Shown in pieces: positions 46,671 through 55,136 of a stretch of DNA of 64,000 bases (the stretch's first letter is position 1; each line of letters starts with the position of its first letter). Below the pieces are notes generated by a model that saw only the letters and a list, made by a program, of their open reading frames with translations, made no database searches and was not told the DNA's origin. The stretch comes from Pseudomonas sp. ICMP22404. Lineage in GTDB: Bacteria; Pseudomonadota; Gammaproteobacteria; Pseudomonadales; Pseudomonadaceae. Where the stretch lies: positions 1-64,000 of the forward strand of contig NZ_VCNG01000002.1 of NCBI RefSeq assembly GCF_006227205.1, in the 5' to 3' direction. Position numbers and translations under genes: made by a program.

Positions 46671-46728
46671 GGGAGGGGGCACCATTGATCAAGAGAAGTC
46701 CGATGCCACCTAGTTTGTTACAAAACCC

Positions 46729-46762
46729 TTGTGGCGAGGGGATAAATCCCCCTCGCCACAAA
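46729..46762. repeat. Short palindromic repeat, second family (right flank of kinase gene)
   Basis: TTGTGGCGAGGGG and CCCCTCGCCACAA around an ATAAAT centre; twin of 45295. Confidence 0.9.
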
Positions 46763-46773
46763 AGCCAGTTCGG

Positions 46774-47820
46774 CTAGCGCTCGATACTGCGGCTCCAACG
46801 CGCGTTCCACGCCGGACGCTGTTCATTGACCTGGTCCCAGTCCACTGCAATCGCTGTTTCCAGGTATTGCTTCATGGCTTCCACCTGGCCGCGGGTCTTG
46901 TCGGTGGTGGGGGTGTTGGGGTTGGACGGGATCTGGTCGCCTTCTTCCAGGGCAATGGCCTGGGCTTCGGGCGCGAGCAGGAAGGCGGCGAGTTTTTGCG
47001 CCAGCTCGGGTTGGGTGTTGTGGGCGATGGCGCATTCGGCGACGTTGAGCACCACCGCGCCTTCCTTCGGCTGCGCGTATTCCACGGGCATGCCTTTGAG
47101 TTTCAGCGCGGTCACTTGGGTTGGCGTCAGCGGGAACAGCGCCGCTTCGTCGGTCTGCAGCATTTCGGAGATCTTCGCCGAGCTGGGAATGTATTCCAGC
47201 ACGTTGCGTCCCACGGTGTTCGGCCAGGCCTTGAAGCCCGGTTCGACGTTGGTCTCGTTACCACCCTGGATCCGGTTGAACATCAGGAAACCGTGCAGGC
47301 CGAAGGTGGACGAGGCCACGGACTGGAACACCAGTTTGTCCTTGAAGCGTGGGTCGGCCATGTCCATCCAGGAGGTCGGTGCGCTCCAACCTTTTTCCTT
47401 GAACAGGCGGGTGTTGTAGGCGAGCCCTGTCACACCCAGGCTGACGGCCACGGCTTGATCCTTGATACGGCCCTTGGCGGGGATTTGCGCCAGGGTCGGG
47501 CTGTCTTCGAGTTTGTCGCAGAGCCCCATGGAAATGGCGCGATACATGATGCCGTCATCCAGGAACATGACGTGCATCTGTGGGTTGTCTTTGCTGGCCT
47601 GCACTTTCGCCAGGATGTCCGCCGAGGTCCCGGGCACGATCACCACTTTGACGTTGTTGGCTTTCTCGAAGGCCGGCAAGACCTTGTCGGCATAGAGCCG
47701 CTCCATGGTGCCGCCGTTCATGCCCAGGTAAAGCGTTGGCTCGGCGTGTGCCTGGCCGACGGCGAGCAGTGTGCTCAAGCAGGAAAAGCCCAGCAGTGCA
47801 GTGCGTTTGACGTTATTCAT
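46774..47820 (-). CDS. ABC transporter substrate-binding protein (polyamine/opine type)
   Basis: 348 aa. Signal peptide about 1-26 (ending GQAHA), then a PotD-like periplasmic binding protein (ADKVLPAFEKANNVKVVIVPGTSADILAKVQASKDNPQ; GLAYNTRLFKEKGW). ATG 47820 has GAGGAAGG 7 nt upstream. It is the last gene of the minus-strand locus, just after the flavin dehydrogenase subunits, and should feed the permeases encoded at 50830-52500. The ligand is unknown; context suggests an amino-acid-like or N-alkylated amine. Confidence 0.88.
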   Translation of the reverse strand: MNNVKRTALLGFSCLSTLLAVGQAHAEPTLYLGMNGGTMERLYADKVLPAFEKANNVKVVIVPGTSADILAKVQASKDNPQMHVMFLDDGIMYRAISMGLCDKLEDSPTLAQIPAKGRIKDQAVAVSLGVTGLAYNTRLFKEKGWSAPTSWMDMADPRFKDKLVFQSVASSTFGLHGFLMFNRIQGGNETNVEPGFKAWPNTVGRNVLEYIPSSAKISEMLQTDEAALFPLTPTQVTALKLKGMPVEYAQPKEGAVVLNVAECAIAHNTQPELAQKLAAFLLAPEAQAIALEEGDQIPSNPNTPTTDKTRGQVEAMKQYLETAIAVDWDQVNEQRPAWNARWSRSIER

Positions 47821-47837
47821 GGCGCGACCTTCCTCTA

Positions 47838-48953
47838 TCAAGAAACGGAGATGGAGTGAAACCGGGTGATGGAAAACGCATCCAGCGGCGTTTTCGATTC
47901 GCCGCAACAGATGATTTCGGTGAGCGCCTGGCCCACCGCCGGGCCGATCTGGAAGCCCGCTCCGGCAAAGCCGAACGCATGCAACAGGCCGGGTTGGGTG
48001 CTGCTGTGCCCGATCACCGGCTGGCGATCGGGCAGGTAACCTTCGGTGCCACTCCAGGTGCGAATCGCCTGGGCGCCCTCAAGGAACGGGTAGAGCTCGA
48101 CCGCCTGGCGCAAGATCTCGATCACGGCATTCTGGCCGGGCCGGGCGCGAGCGTCGTCCAGGGCAAACCCCTGGCCGCCGCCCAGTACGCAGTTGCCGCG
48201 CGCAACCTGGCGCGCGTAAATCCCGCCGCCTTCCACGCCAGTACTGGCATCCATCACCAAGGGCAAGGGCTCGGTGACCAGCATCGCCGGGTGTCCGGCA
48301 TACATGGGCACGGTTTCGTCGAACTGTGTGGCGAAATGGCTGGCCCAGGCGCCGGCGCAGTTCAGCAGCCAGGGCGCGCGGAGCGTCAGGCCGGTTTCGG
48401 TTCGCACGGTAAAGCGCTGGCCGTCGTGCTCCACCAGGCTGACTGGACACTGTTCGTGAACCTGGGCGCCATGGCGGCGGGCGGCTTGGGCAAAGGCCGG
48501 GGACACCAGTCGTGGATTGGCGTGACCGTCGTCCGGGCAAAGCGAGGCGCCGACAGCCACCGCACCCACCCAGGGAAAGCGCGCGTGCAGCGCCTGGCGA
48601 TCCAGCAGCTGCAAATCGAGGCCAAAGCCCTGACTGCTGGCGGCGTATTCTTGCAACGCACGCATGTCCTCGGCGCTGCGGGCCAGTTTCAGGTGGCCGC
48701 TGCGCTGGTATTCACCATCAATGCCGATCAACTGGGGCAACTGGCTCCAGATTTCGTGGGCCCGTTGCGACAGGGGCAGTTGAGACAAGGGCCGCCCCTG
48801 GCGTCGTACACCGCCATAGTTCACTCCGCTTGAGTGCGAGCCGCAGAAGTCCCGTTCCAGCAAAGCCACCCGACGCCCGGCCTTGCTCAGGAACAGCGCG
48901 GCCGACGAACCGACGATGCCACCGCCGATAATCACCACGTCGACTTCGATCAT
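47838..48953 (-). CDS. FAD-dependent oxidoreductase, DAO family (HcnC / opine oxidase B type)
   Basis: 371 aa. N-terminal FAD-binding motif VDVVIIGGGIVGSSAALFLSKAGRRVALLERD; SGVNYGGVRRQGR matches the flavin loop of HcnC/OoxB/hydroxyproline dehydrogenase beta. The C-terminal TWSGTEGYLPDRQPVIG and LLHAFGFAGAGFQIGPAVG are family-typical. It should oxidise a C-N bond of an amino-acid-type substrate. ATG 48953 overlaps the upstream stop by 4 nt (ATGA), so translation is coupled. The three-subunit set resembles hydrogen cyanide synthase, but the context (ABC uptake, IclR) favours catabolism. Confidence 0.87.
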   Translation of the reverse strand: MIEVDVVIIGGGIVGSSAALFLSKAGRRVALLERDFCGSHSSGVNYGGVRRQGRPLSQLPLSQRAHEIWSQLPQLIGIDGEYQRSGHLKLARSAEDMRALQEYAASSQGFGLDLQLLDRQALHARFPWVGAVAVGASLCPDDGHANPRLVSPAFAQAARRHGAQVHEQCPVSLVEHDGQRFTVRTETGLTLRAPWLLNCAGAWASHFATQFDETVPMYAGHPAMLVTEPLPLVMDASTGVEGGGIYARQVARGNCVLGGGQGFALDDARARPGQNAVIEILRQAVELYPFLEGAQAIRTWSGTEGYLPDRQPVIGHSSTQPGLLHAFGFAGAGFQIGPAVGQALTEIICCGESKTPLDAFSITRFHSISVS

Positions 48954-50305
48954 GGCTCGACCTCCAGGCCAAACGGTACGGGTTTGACTGGCGCCTGGGC
49001 CCGCAAGCGACCGATGCCGCAAATGGGCCGTCCACTTTCGCTGGCAATGATTTCCGCCGCCGCGACGGCGCACATTCTTCCCTGGCAACGCCCCATGCCG
49101 ACGCGGCAATGGGCCTTGACCCGGTTGATTTCCCAATGGCCTTCGCCGATCACCCGACGGATGTCGCCGGCGCTGACTTCTTCGCAACGGCAAATCATCA
49201 GTTCGTCAGCCGCGTCGGCGGCCCAGCTTTGCGGGAAGGCAAAGGCACGTTCCAGGCCTTGGCGGAAATGGCCGATGCGTTCGAGTTCTTTTTCCAGCTG
49301 GGTGCAACGCTGCGGATCGACTCGATAACCGCTGTCCTCGAGCAAGGCCAGGGCGGCGCGTTCGCCGGCTTTTTCGGCGGCGTCGGCGCCCATGATCCCC
49401 GCGCCGTCCCCCGCGAGGTAGACACCGGCCACGCTGCTGCGGCCGGCGCTGTCGCGCTGGGGTAGCCAGGCGCGGTTGAGGGCATTCCAGGTGAATTCGC
49501 AGCCCAACAGGTCGGCCAGTTGGGTTTCGCTACGTAAGCCGTGGGCGAAGGCCACCGCGTCGCAGTCGAGGGTTTGCTCGTCTTTTGCGTTGTGCCATTT
49601 CAACGACTGAACCCGGCGTTCACCGTCAATGCGCGACAGACTCGCGCCTTGATGAACGGCGATGCCATGGGCGGTCAGCCAGCCCCGGTAGTAGAGGCCC
49701 TTGGCGAGCGTGGTCGGTTGCGCCAGCAGGCCGGGCAGGGCGCGGGCCTGGGCGCCCAAGGGGGAGCTGTCGAGCACGGCGACCACATTGGCGCCGGCCT
49801 TGGCGTATTGATAGGCCACCAGATAAAGCAACGGGCCGCTGCCGGCGAACACCACGCGCTCACCGATGGCGCAGCCCTGGAATTTCAGGGCGATCTGCGC
49901 GGCGCCGAGGCTGTACACCCCCGGCAACGTCCAGCCCGGTACGGGCAGGATTCGGTCGGTGGCGCCGGTGGCGACGATCAGCTTCGAGTATTCCAGCCGG
50001 GCGGCGCGCCCCTCGTGCAGGGTGTCGAGCAGGCCGGCTTCGGCGTTCCACACCAGGGTGTCGGGACGATAGTCGAGCTGGTCGCGCAACTCATCGATGG
50101 TCTGGTGGATCGAGCGGGCCTTGTGCGCTTCGAAGCCATACAGCTTGACAGGCGAGCGCCTGAAATTGGCCGGTTGCCGCCGATAGATCTGCCCGCCACC
50201 GCGCAAGGCTTCATCCAGCAGGACAGGGTACACGCCGTGGGCGACCAGGGTCTGGGCAGCACGGATTCCGGCGGGGCCGGCGCCGATGATGGCGATTGTT
50301 TTCAT
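48950..50305 (-). CDS. NAD/FAD-binding oxidoreductase subunit (HcnB / opine oxidase A type)
   Basis: 451 aa. N-terminal FAD motif TIAIIGAGPAGIRAAQTLVAHG, second nucleotide motif RVVFAGSGPLLYLVAYQYAKAGANVVAVLD, and GVYLAGDGAGIMGADAAEKAGERAAL. The C-terminal BFD-like Fe-S domain has CRCEEVSAGDIRRVIGEG with further cysteines in CRVGMGRCQGRMC. Together with the DAO subunit and the small ferredoxin-like protein it forms a heterotrimeric amino acid/opine dehydrogenase. GAGG lies 8 nt before ATG 50305. A REP cluster separates it from the upstream Fe-S gene. Confidence 0.87.
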   Translation of the reverse strand: MKTIAIIGAGPAGIRAAQTLVAHGVYPVLLDEALRGGGQIYRRQPANFRRSPVKLYGFEAHKARSIHQTIDELRDQLDYRPDTLVWNAEAGLLDTLHEGRAARLEYSKLIVATGATDRILPVPGWTLPGVYSLGAAQIALKFQGCAIGERVVFAGSGPLLYLVAYQYAKAGANVVAVLDSSPLGAQARALPGLLAQPTTLAKGLYYRGWLTAHGIAVHQGASLSRIDGERRVQSLKWHNAKDEQTLDCDAVAFAHGLRSETQLADLLGCEFTWNALNRAWLPQRDSAGRSSVAGVYLAGDGAGIMGADAAEKAGERAALALLEDSGYRVDPQRCTQLEKELERIGHFRQGLERAFAFPQSWAADAADELMICRCEEVSAGDIRRVIGEGHWEINRVKAHCRVGMGRCQGRMCAVAAAEIIASESGRPICGIGRLRAQAPVKPVPFGLEVEP

Positions 50306-50352
50306 GATTGCCTCATCGACAAGATCGGGGGACATGTGGCGCTGTCGAAGGC

Positions 50353-50515
50353 GCTATCGCGAGCAGGCTCGCTCCCACAGTGGAGCGGTGCGGAACGCTG
50401 ATTTTGTGACCGTCGCAGAACCCCTGTGGGAGCGAGCCTGCTCGCGATAGCGGTGGTCCACTCAGCAACGATGGTGGCAGGGGGATCGCTTTCGCGAGCA
50501 AGCCCGCTCCCACAG
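50353..50515. repeat. REP cluster inside the operon (three copies)
   Basis: REPs at about 50356-50380, 50424-50450 and 50488-50513 lie between the two oxidoreductase genes. They split an otherwise tightly packed gene series and may set different mRNA levels on each side. Confidence 0.9.
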
Positions 50516-50531
50516 GGAATAAATGAGCTGT

Positions 50532-50822
50532 TCATACCTGGCGTCCCGGTTCGCGGGTGATTTGCTGGCCGGCTTCGAGCAGGGTGGCGCAGGCGCGGAC
50601 GCGGCGGCCGTCGCCGAGGCGGACCCAGCAGTCCTGGCAGGCGCCCATCAGGCAGAATCCCGCCCGGGGTTCGGCGCTGAAATCGCTGCCGCGCAGGTGT
50701 TCGCCGCAGGTCAGCACGGCGGTCAGCAGCGTATCGCCCAACAGACCGGTAGCCGGCTGGCCATCGAGGGTAAAGTCCAGGGCCGGGCGGTCGCCTTCGG
50801 CCAGTCGTTTCAGCAGCGCCAT
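50532..50822 (-). CDS. [2Fe-2S] ferredoxin-like subunit (HcnA type)
   Basis: 96 aa. Short plant-type ferredoxin domain: LDFTLDGQPATGLLGDTLLTAVL, then cysteines in TCGEHLRG, GFCLMGACQDCWVRL and RACATLLEAG, as in HcnA/opine oxidase small subunits. It passes electrons from the flavin subunits to the respiratory chain in homologous complexes. ATG 50822 starts 7 nt after the permease stop; longer frames would run into the permease gene. Confidence 0.85.
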   Translation of the reverse strand: MALLKRLAEGDRPALDFTLDGQPATGLLGDTLLTAVLTCGEHLRGSDFSAEPRAGFCLMGACQDCWVRLGDGRRVRACATLLEAGQQITREPGRQV

Positions 50823-50829
50823 GGTGCCC

Positions 50830-51624
50830 TCATTGTTTGCCCACCAGAACCCGATCCAGGCCATAGACCCGGTCGAGCAGAATCATGGTCAGTGCGGTGA
50901 GCGCAATGACCAGTGCCGACACCGCCGCCATCATCGGGTCGATGGATTCGGTGGCGTACACATACATGCGCACCGGCAGGGTTTGCGTCGCCGGTGACGT
51001 GACAAAGATCGACAGCGTGACTTCATCGAAACTGTTGATGAACGCCAGCAACCAGCCCCCGGCCACCCCCGGCAGGATCATCGGCAAGGTGATCTGCCGG
51101 AACAGCGTGAAGCGCCCGGCACCCAGGGATTGCGCGGCCTGTTCGGCACTGCGATCCAGGCCGATGGCCGACGCCAGCACCAGGCGCAATACATAGGGCG
51201 TGATGACCAGCACGTGGGCGAAGATCAGCCAGGTGAAATTGCCGTTGACCCCCATCAGGGCAAACAACCGCAGCAGCGCCACACCCAGCACCAGGTGCGG
51301 GATGATGATCGGCGACAGGAACAGGCCGTTGAAAAAATCCCGGCCGGGAAATTCGAGGCGGGTGATTGCCAGCGCTGCCGGTACCGCGATCAACGTCGCC
51401 AGCGAGGCCGCACAGAACGCCAGGGCCAGGCTGTTGTAGAACGCATCGACGAAATCCGCGCGCTCGAACACGGCGCGGAACCAGCGCAGGGAGAATTCCG
51501 TGGTCGGCAGGCTCAGGGTGTTTTCCGGGGTGAAGGCGACGAGACAGACCACCACCAGCGGCGCCAGCATGAACACCACGACCAAGGCGTGAAACAACAG
51601 GGCGAAAGGACCGTTCCTGGACAT
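50830..51624 (-). CDS. ABC transporter permease (PotC type)
   Basis: 264-aa inner-membrane permease with six hydrophobic segments and the EAA-type loop that contacts the ATPase (EQAAQSLGAGRFTLFRQITLPMILPGVAGG). Second permease of the uptake system, 6 nt after the first. Confidence 0.92.
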   Translation of the reverse strand: MSRNGPFALLFHALVVVFMLAPLVVVCLVAFTPENTLSLPTTEFSLRWFRAVFERADFVDAFYNSLALAFCAASLATLIAVPAALAITRLEFPGRDFFNGLFLSPIIIPHLVLGVALLRLFALMGVNGNFTWLIFAHVLVITPYVLRLVLASAIGLDRSAEQAAQSLGAGRFTLFRQITLPMILPGVAGGWLLAFINSFDEVTLSIFVTSPATQTLPVRMYVYATESIDPMMAAVSALVIALTALTMILLDRVYGLDRVLVGKQ

Positions 51625-51630
51625 GATGAG

Positions 51631-52500
51631 TTACCCCAATGACTTCTTGTAGCGGCCTTCGATCATGCGGTTCCACGACAGCATGATCAGCAGGTTGAGC
51701 AGCAACAGTGCAACGGCGATGGCCGCGCCCATGGGCCAGTTGAGTTCCGACAGGTACTGGTCGTAGATCAGCGTGGCGACCATCTTCAAGCGGCGTCCGC
51801 CGAGCAGGCCGGGAATGGCGAAGGAGCTGGCGGCCAGGCCGAACACAATCAGGGTGCCGGACAGCACGCCGGGCATGATCTGCGGCAGCACCACCTTGCG
51901 GATCACCGTGAATTGGCTGGCCCCCAGGGACAACGCAGCCTGTTCTGCGGCCGGGTCGAGTTTCTGCAGTGAGGTCCAGACCGGAATGATCATGAACGGC
52001 AGCATCACGTGGACCAGGGCAATGACCACGGCAAATGGCGTATAGAGCAACTTCATCGGCGCGCCACCGAACGCTTGCAACGTCTGGTTGACCAACCCGT
52101 CGGCGCCCAACAGCAGGCTCCAGCCGAAGGCCCGGACCACCACCGAGATCAGCAACGGAGTGAGGATCAGGATCAGGAAAATCGAGCGCCATGGCGCGCC
52201 CATGCGGCTGAGCACATACGCTTCGGGCACGCCGATCAGCACGCACAACAGCGTGGTCAGGGCACTGATCCAGAAGGTGCGCCAAAAGATCTCGTAGAAG
52301 TACGAATCGCCCAGCAGGCTGATGTAGTGATCGAGGGTGTACGCGTGGCTGTCGATGCCCGACCCGTAGTCGAAAACGTTGAACGACAGCACCAGCGTCA
52401 GCCCCAGGGGAATCACCAGTAACCCCAGGTACAGGGCCAGGGCCGGTGCGGACATCAGATAGCCTTGCCGGCCCCGGCGCATTGCGTCCAGCAGCTTCAT
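51631..52500 (-). CDS. ABC transporter permease (PotB type)
   Basis: 289-aa inner-membrane permease. Six hydrophobic segments; EAA loop DPAAEQAALSLGASQFTVIRKVVLPQIMPGVLSG. Its ATG overlaps the ATPase stop by 4 nt. Confidence 0.92.
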   Translation of the reverse strand: MKLLDAMRRGRQGYLMSAPALALYLGLLVIPLGLTLVLSFNVFDYGSGIDSHAYTLDHYISLLGDSYFYEIFWRTFWISALTTLLCVLIGVPEAYVLSRMGAPWRSIFLILILTPLLISVVVRAFGWSLLLGADGLVNQTLQAFGGAPMKLLYTPFAVVIALVHVMLPFMIIPVWTSLQKLDPAAEQAALSLGASQFTVIRKVVLPQIMPGVLSGTLIVFGLAASSFAIPGLLGGRRLKMVATLIYDQYLSELNWPMGAAIAVALLLLNLLIMLSWNRMIEGRYKKSLG

Positions 52501-53522
52501 GCCGGCACCTCATCGTCACTCAGCACCCGCAGCAGTGCCGGATCCCAGTCCAGGCCCACTGCCGTGCCTTCGCTCATCGGCGCAGCGCCGTCATTTCGGC
52601 GCACCACGCAAAGCTCACCCAGGCTGGTCGAGACCCCATACAACCATTGGCTGCCGAGGAAGAAACGGCTGGCGATCGTGCCTTGCAGGCGGCCCGCGCC
52701 AGCGGCGCACAGGTCGATCTTTTCCGGGCGCAGGCTCAGGGTCAGTTCGCCCTGGCCTGGCTGACAGGCTTGAACGACGCCAGCGCTATCACGTTCGCCG
52801 GGCAGCAGGTTGGCCTTGCCAACGAAGCCGGAGATGAAGGTGGTGCGCGGGTGTTCGTAAAGGGTGTAGGGCGTATCGATCTGGGTGATGCGCCCGGCTT
52901 GCATCACCACGACGCGGTCACTGATGGACAGCGCTTCGGACTGGTCGTGAGTGACCATCAATGTGGTGATGCCGACTTCCCGCTGGATGCGGCGGATTTC
53001 GAATTGCATCTCTTCGCGCAGGTTGGCGTCGAGGTTGGACAGCGGTTCGTCGAGCAACAGCACTGGCGGTTCGATCACCAGTGCCCGGGCCAGCGCCACG
53101 CGCTGACGCTGGCCGCCCGAGAGTTCCCGGGGGTAGCGCTCGGCATGCCGGTCCAGGCGCACCAGCTTCAGCACCCGGTCCACCCGTTGTTGGAGTTCGC
53201 TGCCCGGCACCTTGCGCATGCGCAGGCCGAAGGCGACGTTGTCCCGGACGGTCATGTGGGGGAACAGCGCATAACTCTGAAACACAACGCCCAGGCCCCG
53301 GCTGGCGGGTTTGGCGTGGGTGATGTCGCGGCCGTCCAGCAGGATGCGTCCGCCGCTGACGTCGACGAAGCCGGCGATCATTTGCAAGGTGGTGGTCTTG
53401 CCGCAACCGGAAGGGCCGAGCAGCGAGACGAATTCGCCTTTTTCTACCGCGAGGTCGGTGGCAACCACGGCGTCGATGTCGCCGTAGCGTTTACTCAAGT
53501 TTTCAAGTTGCACGAAAGCCAT
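52497..53522 (-). CDS. ABC transporter ATP-binding protein (PotA type)
   Basis: 341 aa. Walker A GPSGCGKTT, Q-loop FQSYALFPHMTV, signature LSGGQRQRVALARAL, Walker B VLLLDEPLSNLD, switch His in VTHDQSEAL, and a C-terminal TOBE domain (about 255-335). First gene of the minus-strand locus; GGAG lies 9 nt before ATG 53522. It powers uptake together with the two permeases. Confidence 0.94.
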   Translation of the reverse strand: MAFVQLENLSKRYGDIDAVVATDLAVEKGEFVSLLGPSGCGKTTTLQMIAGFVDVSGGRILLDGRDITHAKPASRGLGVVFQSYALFPHMTVRDNVAFGLRMRKVPGSELQQRVDRVLKLVRLDRHAERYPRELSGGQRQRVALARALVIEPPVLLLDEPLSNLDANLREEMQFEIRRIQREVGITTLMVTHDQSEALSISDRVVVMQAGRITQIDTPYTLYEHPRTTFISGFVGKANLLPGERDSAGVVQACQPGQGELTLSLRPEKIDLCAAGAGRLQGTIASRFFLGSQWLYGVSTSLGELCVVRRNDGAAPMSEGTAVGLDWDPALLRVLSDDEVPA

Positions 53523-53740
53523 GACTGCGCTCCACCTGAGATTGTTATGCGTCGCCGTGAGGCGTGCTTTTTTGTAAGGGCAGATACGAAGGGGTGATGC
53601 AGGACACTCGGTGCGTTGGCGCTCGACCTGGATCGGCTGCCGTTGTTGTTCGAATCGCCCCTGTATGGACGCAGAGTAGGACGAAGAATAGGATGGGCTC
53701 AATGGCCTATTTCACTGAGGCGATGACTATTTTCAGTTTC

Positions 53741-53796
53741 ATTCGATCAGTGAATTGATGAGTAAAGAAATGAATGAATAATTCCACTGATCGGAA
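53741..53796. promoter_or_regulatory. Large inverted repeat in the IclR/ABC divergent region (likely operator)
   Basis: ATTCGATCAGTGAATT (53741-53756) and AATTCCACTGATCGGAAT (53779-53796) are inverted copies with one inserted base each. The right arm covers codons 2-8 of the IclR gene. Position between divergent regulator and operon suggests autoregulation and control of the ABC/dehydrogenase genes. Confidence 0.55.
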
Positions 53797-54610
53797 TATT
53801 GAAAAAAGCGAAGTCGGGGTTGGCGCCGTCTCCAGGTTGTTCGCCGTGTTGCGCAGCCTGGGTGACACCGCCGAAGGCGGGGAGCGGGTAACGCAACTGG
53901 CCCAGCGCATCGGCCTGTCCCAGCCGACCACTCATCGCCTGCTGCGCAGCCTGATGGACGAGGGCATGGTCGAGCAGGATGGGCGCAGCAAACGCTACCG
54001 CCTGAGCCTGGATTTTTTTGCCCTGGCCGCCCGTGCCGGGAACACCGGCAACCTGCGTGAACTGGCGCGACCGGCCATGCTGCGGCTGTCGGCGTCCCTG
54101 GGGGATTCGTTGTTCCTGCTGGCGCGCAGCGGTTTCGATGCGATCTGTCTGGACCGCAGTGAAGGGCCATTCCCGATCCGCACCTTTACCGGTGATATCG
54201 GCGGTCGGGTGGCGTTGGGCGTGGGCCAGGGCAGCCTGGCGATTCTGGCGTTCCTGCCGGAGGAGGAGCGCGACACGGTGATTCACTACAACCTGCCGCG
54301 GCTCAAGGACTTTCATCTGTACGACGAAGTCTTCCTGCGCTCGGAAGTGGAGAGCGTGCGCAGCCTGGGCTACGCCGGACGCAACACCGGCGTGTTGCAG
54401 GGGATGGCGGGGGTGGCGGTGCCGATCCTGGATCGCGGCGGCCGTGCCGTGGCGGCCTTAAGTGTGGCGACCATCAGCGACCGCCTGGGACCGGATCGTC
54501 TGCCGACGGTGGTGGAAATGCTCAAGCGCGAGGCGGCGTTGATCGGCCCTCGGATCAACCCATTCGACCCGCTGCTGCGCCGGCCTTCGCAGGTGTTTGG
54601 GCAAGGGTGA
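53774..54610 (+). CDS. IclR-family transcriptional regulator
   Basis: 278 aa. N-terminal winged HTH (about 18-80: RLFAVLRSLGDTAEGGERVTQLAQRIGLSQPTTHRLLRSLMDEGMVEQ) and an IclR effector domain (about 95-260, LARSGFDAICLDRSEGPFPIRTFTGDIGGRVALGVGQGSLAILAFL; MAGVAVPILDRGGRAVAALSVATI). Divergent from the ABC/flavin-dehydrogenase genes, so it is the probable local regulator responding to the substrate or its breakdown product. Confidence 0.92.
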   Translation: MNNSTDRNIEKSEVGVGAVSRLFAVLRSLGDTAEGGERVTQLAQRIGLSQPTTHRLLRSLMDEGMVEQDGRSKRYRLSLDFFALAARAGNTGNLRELARPAMLRLSASLGDSLFLLARSGFDAICLDRSEGPFPIRTFTGDIGGRVALGVGQGSLAILAFLPEEERDTVIHYNLPRLKDFHLYDEVFLRSEVESVRSLGYAGRNTGVLQGMAGVAVPILDRGGRAVAALSVATISDRLGPDRLPTVVEMLKREAALIGPRINPFDPLLRRPSQVFGQG

Positions 54611-54624
54611 AGTCCGGAGTCCTT

Positions 54625-55122
54625 TGTGGGAGCGAGCCTGCTCGCGATAGCGGTGGATCAGTCTGCCCCCCTGTTGAATGCGCCGCCGCCATCGCGGGCA
54701 AGCCCGGCTCCCACAGGTACGGCGTCGGACCCTGATGCTGCGGCCATCTGCAGCTCCAGTGTGGGAGCGAGCCTGCTCGCGATAGCGGTGGATCAGTCTG
54801 CCCCCCTGTTGAATGCGCCGCCGCCATCGCAGGCAAGCCCGGCTCCCACAGGTACGGCGTCGGACCCTGATGCTGCGGCCATCCGCAGCTCCAGTGTGGG
54901 AGCGAGCCTGCTCGCGATAGCGGTGGATCAGTCTGCACCCCTGTTGAATGCGTCGCCGCCATCGCGGGCAAGCCCGGCTCTCACAGGTACGGCGTCGGAC
55001 CCCGATGCTGCGGCCATCCGCAGCTCCAGTGTGGGAGCGGGCTTGCTCGCGAAGACGACGGCTCAGTCAACATTGATGTCAGATGTCAGTCCGCCATCGC
55101 GAGCAGGCTCGCTCCCGCAGGG
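54625..55122. repeat. Tandem 135-bp REP array (three full units plus a diverged half)
   Basis: Units begin at 54625, 54760 and 54895 with an exact period of 135 nt. They differ at only a few bases. Each has a REP (TGTGGGAGCGAGCCTGCTCG), a 60-nt linker, an inverted REP and a second 50-nt linker. A fourth REP pair starts at 55030 with a different inner linker and ends near 55122. This fills the gap between the IclR and anti-sigma genes. Confidence 0.95.
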
Positions 55123-55136
55123 GATGGCGGCGGGGG

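Noticed and set aside
47838..50822. A hydrogen cyanide synthase operon
   Set aside because: The three subunits are homologous to HcnABC, but the ABC uptake genes and the IclR regulator point to catabolism, and no ANR-type site is seen upstream.
54625..55122. CRISPR-like regular spacing
   Set aside because: Units are 135 nt with near-identical linkers, not short repeats with unique spacers, and no cas gene is in the window.
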